The notes beneath the pieces were generated by a model that was not told the DNA's origin, did no database searches, and saw only the letters and a program-made list of their open reading frames with translations. Below, one piece after another: positions 36,908 to 39,111 of a stretch of DNA of 39,111 bases. Both the position numbers and the translations under genes were made by a program. This DNA is from DASPWW01 sp035637595 (lineage in GTDB: Bacteria; Actinomycetota; Thermoleophilia; Solirubrobacterales; 70-9). Positions within the stretch are counted from its first letter, which is position 1, and each line of letters starts with the position of its first letter. The stretch is taken from assembly GCA_035637595.1 (NCBI GenBank), contig DASPWW010000052.1:1-39111 (forward strand), given 5' to 3'.

Positions 36908-36913
36908 AGGTTA
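36908..36913 (-). promoter_or_regulatory. -10 element of the MMPL gene, leaderless layout
   Basis: TAACCT on the minus strand is followed by 7 nt and ATG 36900. The 68-bp gap after the Mkl gene allows this separate promoter. Confidence 0.45.
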
Positions 36914-36968
36914 TGCGGCCGGGGCGAGCGTGGATGCAGTCAGGCCGGCGAAGCCTTGCAGCCGCCCG

Positions 36969-38000
36969 TCAGTCCATCGCGAGGGGGCCGACCGTCTCCG
37001 CGTTCAGGAACTGTGAGACGAACTCGTTGTCCGAGTTGAACAGCTCCTGCTGCGGGCCGCTCTCGACGATGCGCCCCTTCCACAGCACGGCGATGAAGTC
37101 GGCGATCCGGCGTGCCGTGCCGAGGTCGTGGCTGATCACGAGGTAGCAGCCCCCGTTTTCCTCGTGGACCTCACGGATCAGCTCGCAGAGCAGCGCCGTG
37201 CGCACGGGGTCGAGCCCCGAGTCGGGCTCGTCGAACATGACGATCGCCGGGTCGAGCACCAGCGCCCGCGCGAAGCCGGCCCGCTTGCGCATCCCGCCCG
37301 AGAGCTCGTTGGGCATGTGCTCCATCGCCTCGGCGAGCCCGACCTCGCGGAGCCGGCGGTTGACGATCTCGCTGATCTCCTCCTCGCTCTTGTCGGTGTG
37401 CTGGCGCAGCGGGAAGCAGACGTTGTCGAAGACGTTCATCGAGCCGAACAGCGCACCGTCCTGGAACAGCAGCCCGAACTTCTTGCGCACCTCGAACAGC
37501 TCGTCGTCGGTCATCGCGGGGACGGACTCGCCGTGGACGAGGACGTCGCCCGAGTCCGGGTAGAGCAGCCCGACGATGTGCTTGATCAGCACGCTCTTGC
37601 CGGTGCCCGAGGGTCCGAGAACCATCGAGATCTGGTTGTCCGGCAGGCCGAGGTTGCATCCGTTGAGGATCCGCATGCGGCCGAACTGCTTGACGAGGTC
37701 GATGATCTCGATCGCGTCCTCGCCGCCGTGGTCGCGCTTCTCGCCCGTGTGCCACTTGTAGGGGTTGGGGTCGTTCGTCTCGACCCCGGGGATCAGGTAG
37801 TCGCGTCCGAAGTGACCGAGCTGGCCGTGGGTCGGATCCTCCTCCTCGGCGGAGTGGTCGTCACCGGCCGGCGGTGCTTGGGTCGAGGCCGCCTGGGTCT
37901 CGCCCGGGCTGGTGGGAGCCGGGTCGACGCCTTCGTCCGCGGCCACCTGCTCGCTCTCCTCGACGCCCTTGTCCTCGGTTCGACGCTCCTCGTCGGTCAT
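36969..38000 (-). CDS. ABC transporter ATP-binding protein, Mkl/MlaF type
   Basis: A 343-residue protein. Residues 1-95 are an acidic, Pro/Thr-rich extension not usual for the family. The ABC domain begins near 96, with Walker A GPSGTGKS (129-136), the Q-loop LLFQDGALFGSMNV (Gln180), the signature LSGGMRKRAGFARAL (233-247) and Walker B IVMFDEPDSGLDP (253-265). The GGMRKRAGFARAL form is characteristic of the MlaF/Mkl branch that drives phospholipid or sterol/lipid import with MlaE permeases and Mce proteins. The gene follows two MlaE permease genes (16 bp after the nearer one) and so belongs to that system. The Mce substrate-binding proteins would be outside the window. Confidence 0.9.
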   Translation of the reverse strand: MTDEERRTEDKGVEESEQVAADEGVDPAPTSPGETQAASTQAPPAGDDHSAEEEDPTHGQLGHFGRDYLIPGVETNDPNPYKWHTGEKRDHGGEDAIEIIDLVKQFGRMRILNGCNLGLPDNQISMVLGPSGTGKSVLIKHIVGLLYPDSGDVLVHGESVPAMTDDELFEVRKKFGLLFQDGALFGSMNVFDNVCFPLRQHTDKSEEEISEIVNRRLREVGLAEAMEHMPNELSGGMRKRAGFARALVLDPAIVMFDEPDSGLDPVRTALLCELIREVHEENGGCYLVISHDLGTARRIADFIAVLWKGRIVESGPQQELFNSDNEFVSQFLNAETVGPLAMD

Positions 38001-38016
38001 GCCGTCTATCGCTCTC

Positions 38017-38814
38017 CTATCCCCCGATTGGGGCTCGCGGATTGGCTCCCCAGAACACCAGTGTTCCCATCATCCCGATGATGTGAACCAGGACGATGTT
38101 AAGGACCATCGACTTAGCGGTCGCGGTCCCCACTCCGACCGGCCCACCCGACGCCGTGTAGCCGTAGTAGCAGCCAACGAGCACGATCGCCGTCGCCATC
38201 ATCATCGCCTTGATCACGCTGAACAAGAGGTCGGGAGGGTTCTGGAACATCCAGAAGATCAGGAAGTAGCCGCCCTCCGACACCTCGCCGATCTGCTCGA
38301 CGACCGCGAGCCAGCTGGCGAAGTAGCCGACCCCGATTGCGGCCAGGTACATGAACGGAAGGGTCATCCAGGCGGCCAGCAGGCGGGTGGCCGCCAGGAA
38401 GGTGACGGGTGGCACGCCCATCACCTCGAGCGCGTCGATCTCGTCCGAGATCCGCATCGCGCCAACCTCGGCGACGATCCCGGTGCCGACCTTGGCCGAC
38501 ATCATGTAGCCGAAGGCGTAGGGGATCACCTCGCGCAGGTCGCACCACGCGGCGAACACGCCTGCGTACGCGGGGGCTCCGACCGAGCGGTTGAAGTAGG
38601 CGCCCTCGATCCCGCACTGGAGCCCGAGGATGAAGACGAGGCCCCAGATCACGATCGTCGAGCCGAGGATCAGGATGCCGGCCTGGCGCAGCGCCTCGCC
38701 GAAGAACTGGAACACGCGGCCTGAGTAGACGAGGCCCATCACACGACCGCAGAAGCGAGCGATGTCGCCGAGCGAGGCGAGCCAGTCCCTGGGTACCGCG
38801 AGCCAGCCGTTCAC
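38017..38814 (-). CDS. MlaE/YrbE-family lipid-transport permease (first)
   Basis: A 265-residue membrane protein of the MlaE family with about five helices. The block AKVGTGIVAEVGAMRISDEIDALEVMGVPP is the family signature that contacts the ATPase through its coupling helix. It continues with LAATRLLAAWMTLPFMYLAAIGVGYFASWL. GTG 38814 overlaps the TGA of the second permease (GTGA). In actinobacteria two such permeases (YrbEA and YrbEB), Mkl and six Mce proteins make a lipid importer. The presence of two different permease genes favours the Mce type over the single-permease Mla type. Confidence 0.9.
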   Translation of the reverse strand: MNGWLAVPRDWLASLGDIARFCGRVMGLVYSGRVFQFFGEALRQAGILILGSTIVIWGLVFILGLQCGIEGAYFNRSVGAPAYAGVFAAWCDLREVIPYAFGYMMSAKVGTGIVAEVGAMRISDEIDALEVMGVPPVTFLAATRLLAAWMTLPFMYLAAIGVGYFASWLAVVEQIGEVSEGGYFLIFWMFQNPPDLLFSVIKAMMMATAIVLVGCYYGYTASGGPVGVGTATAKSMVLNIVLVHIIGMMGTLVFWGANPRAPIGG

Positions 38815-39111
38815 TTGATCACCGAGATCTCGGGATGGGTGGCGAGCAGCGTCTGGGTAAAGACGTAGTTGAAGGCAAAGACGCCGATAAAGGCGATCAC
38901 CACGGCCTCGTTTACCGCCCGCCCCACGCCCTCGGCGCCGCCCGAGGCGTTCATGCCCTTATACGAGCAGACGATCGCGACGATCGCCCCGAACAGCGTG
39001 CACTTGAGCACCGAGCCCCAGAGGTCGGTCACCGAGGCGTTGTTAAACAGCGTCGCGAAGAAGCCGCCGAGCGGGGCGCCGTAGAGGATCTCGGCGAAGA
39101 TCCCGCCGGTG
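38811..39111 (-). CDS. MlaE/YrbE-family permease (second), C-terminal part
   Basis: In-frame coding continues from the stop at 38811 to the window edge, giving about 99 residues, so the gene starts beyond 39111. The sequence GAPLGGFFATLFNNASVTDLWGSVLKCTLFGAIVAIVCSYKGMNASGGAEGVGRA is the C-terminal MlaE region with the GxxxxGGAEGVG turn. It then forms the last membrane helix VVIAFIGVFAFNYVFTQTLLA. Its stop overlaps the next permease start by four bases (GTGA), so the two subunits are made together, consistent with a heterodimer. Confidence 0.88.
   Translation of the reverse strand, partial: TGGIFAEILYGAPLGGFFATLFNNASVTDLWGSVLKCTLFGAIVAIVCSYKGMNASGGAEGVGRAVNEAVVIAFIGVFAFNYVFTQTLLATHPEISVIK

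Noticed and set aside
1..39111. tRNA, rRNA, CRISPR, transposon or prophage content.
   Set aside because: Intergenic stretches were read on both strands; no cloverleaf or T-arm sequence, repeat array, transposase or integrase was seen.

Overview
The window is very GC-rich, densely coded DNA with a strong actinobacterial character. No rRNA, tRNA, phage, insertion sequence or CRISPR array was seen. Several things point to the class Thermoleophilia (Solirubrobacterales or relatives): an actinobacterial-type IHF-like protein, a DUF5679 mini-protein, secreted calcium-repeat proteins ending in an aspartate-rich 'DCE' tail, secreted proteins with Ig-like 'PDTTI..GP' domains, and Mkl/YrbE (Mce-type) transporter genes. 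This placement is inference; no marker gene was compared with a database.

Layout. 1-3312: 5' end of an ATP-dependent DNA ligase, divergent from an L-2-hydroxyglutarate oxidase and a VLCAD-like acyl-CoA dehydrogenase. 3323-7870: secreted proteins, an ECF sigma factor coupled to a membrane anti-sigma candidate, two paralogous calcium-repeat proteins and a DUF167 protein. 7953-12541: DUF4126 membrane protein, thiolase, rhodanese, a coiled-coil membrane protein, DUF5679, a PlsC-like acyltransferase and an unknown protein. 12590-17284: a GGDEF/HD-GYP protein, a cupredoxin lipoprotein, a secreted beta-propeller candidate, a PAS protein and an MBL-fold hydrolase. 17308-23848: a long coiled-coil protein, a small membrane protein, a MoxR/VWA (CoxD/CoxE-like) pair and a secreted lipase-like protein. 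23845-26633: a TPP riboswitch controlling a ThiZ-ThiX-ThiY thiamine-precursor ABC transporter. 26644-30467: an AlkA-type glycosylase, then a divergent pair made of a GNAT protein resembling bacterial ceramide synthase and a serine-palmitoyltransferase-like enzyme. 30754-32719: IHF-like protein and small unknown proteins. 32802-39111: a minus-strand lipid-transport cluster (two MlaE/YrbE permeases, Mkl ATPase, MMPL/RND exporter, odd thioredoxin-like protein, B3/B4-domain protein) with start/stop overlaps at most junctions.

Two themes stand out. First, the divergent SPT-like and bCerS-like genes are a candidate core for ceramide (sphingolipid) synthesis in a Gram-positive lineage, in a window that also carries lipid transport and acyl-CoA genes. 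Second, at least fourteen start codons here have a TANNNT-like hexamer 6-9 nt upstream and mostly no Shine-Dalgarno sequence. That is the arrangement expected for leaderless mRNAs, and it decides several start codons.
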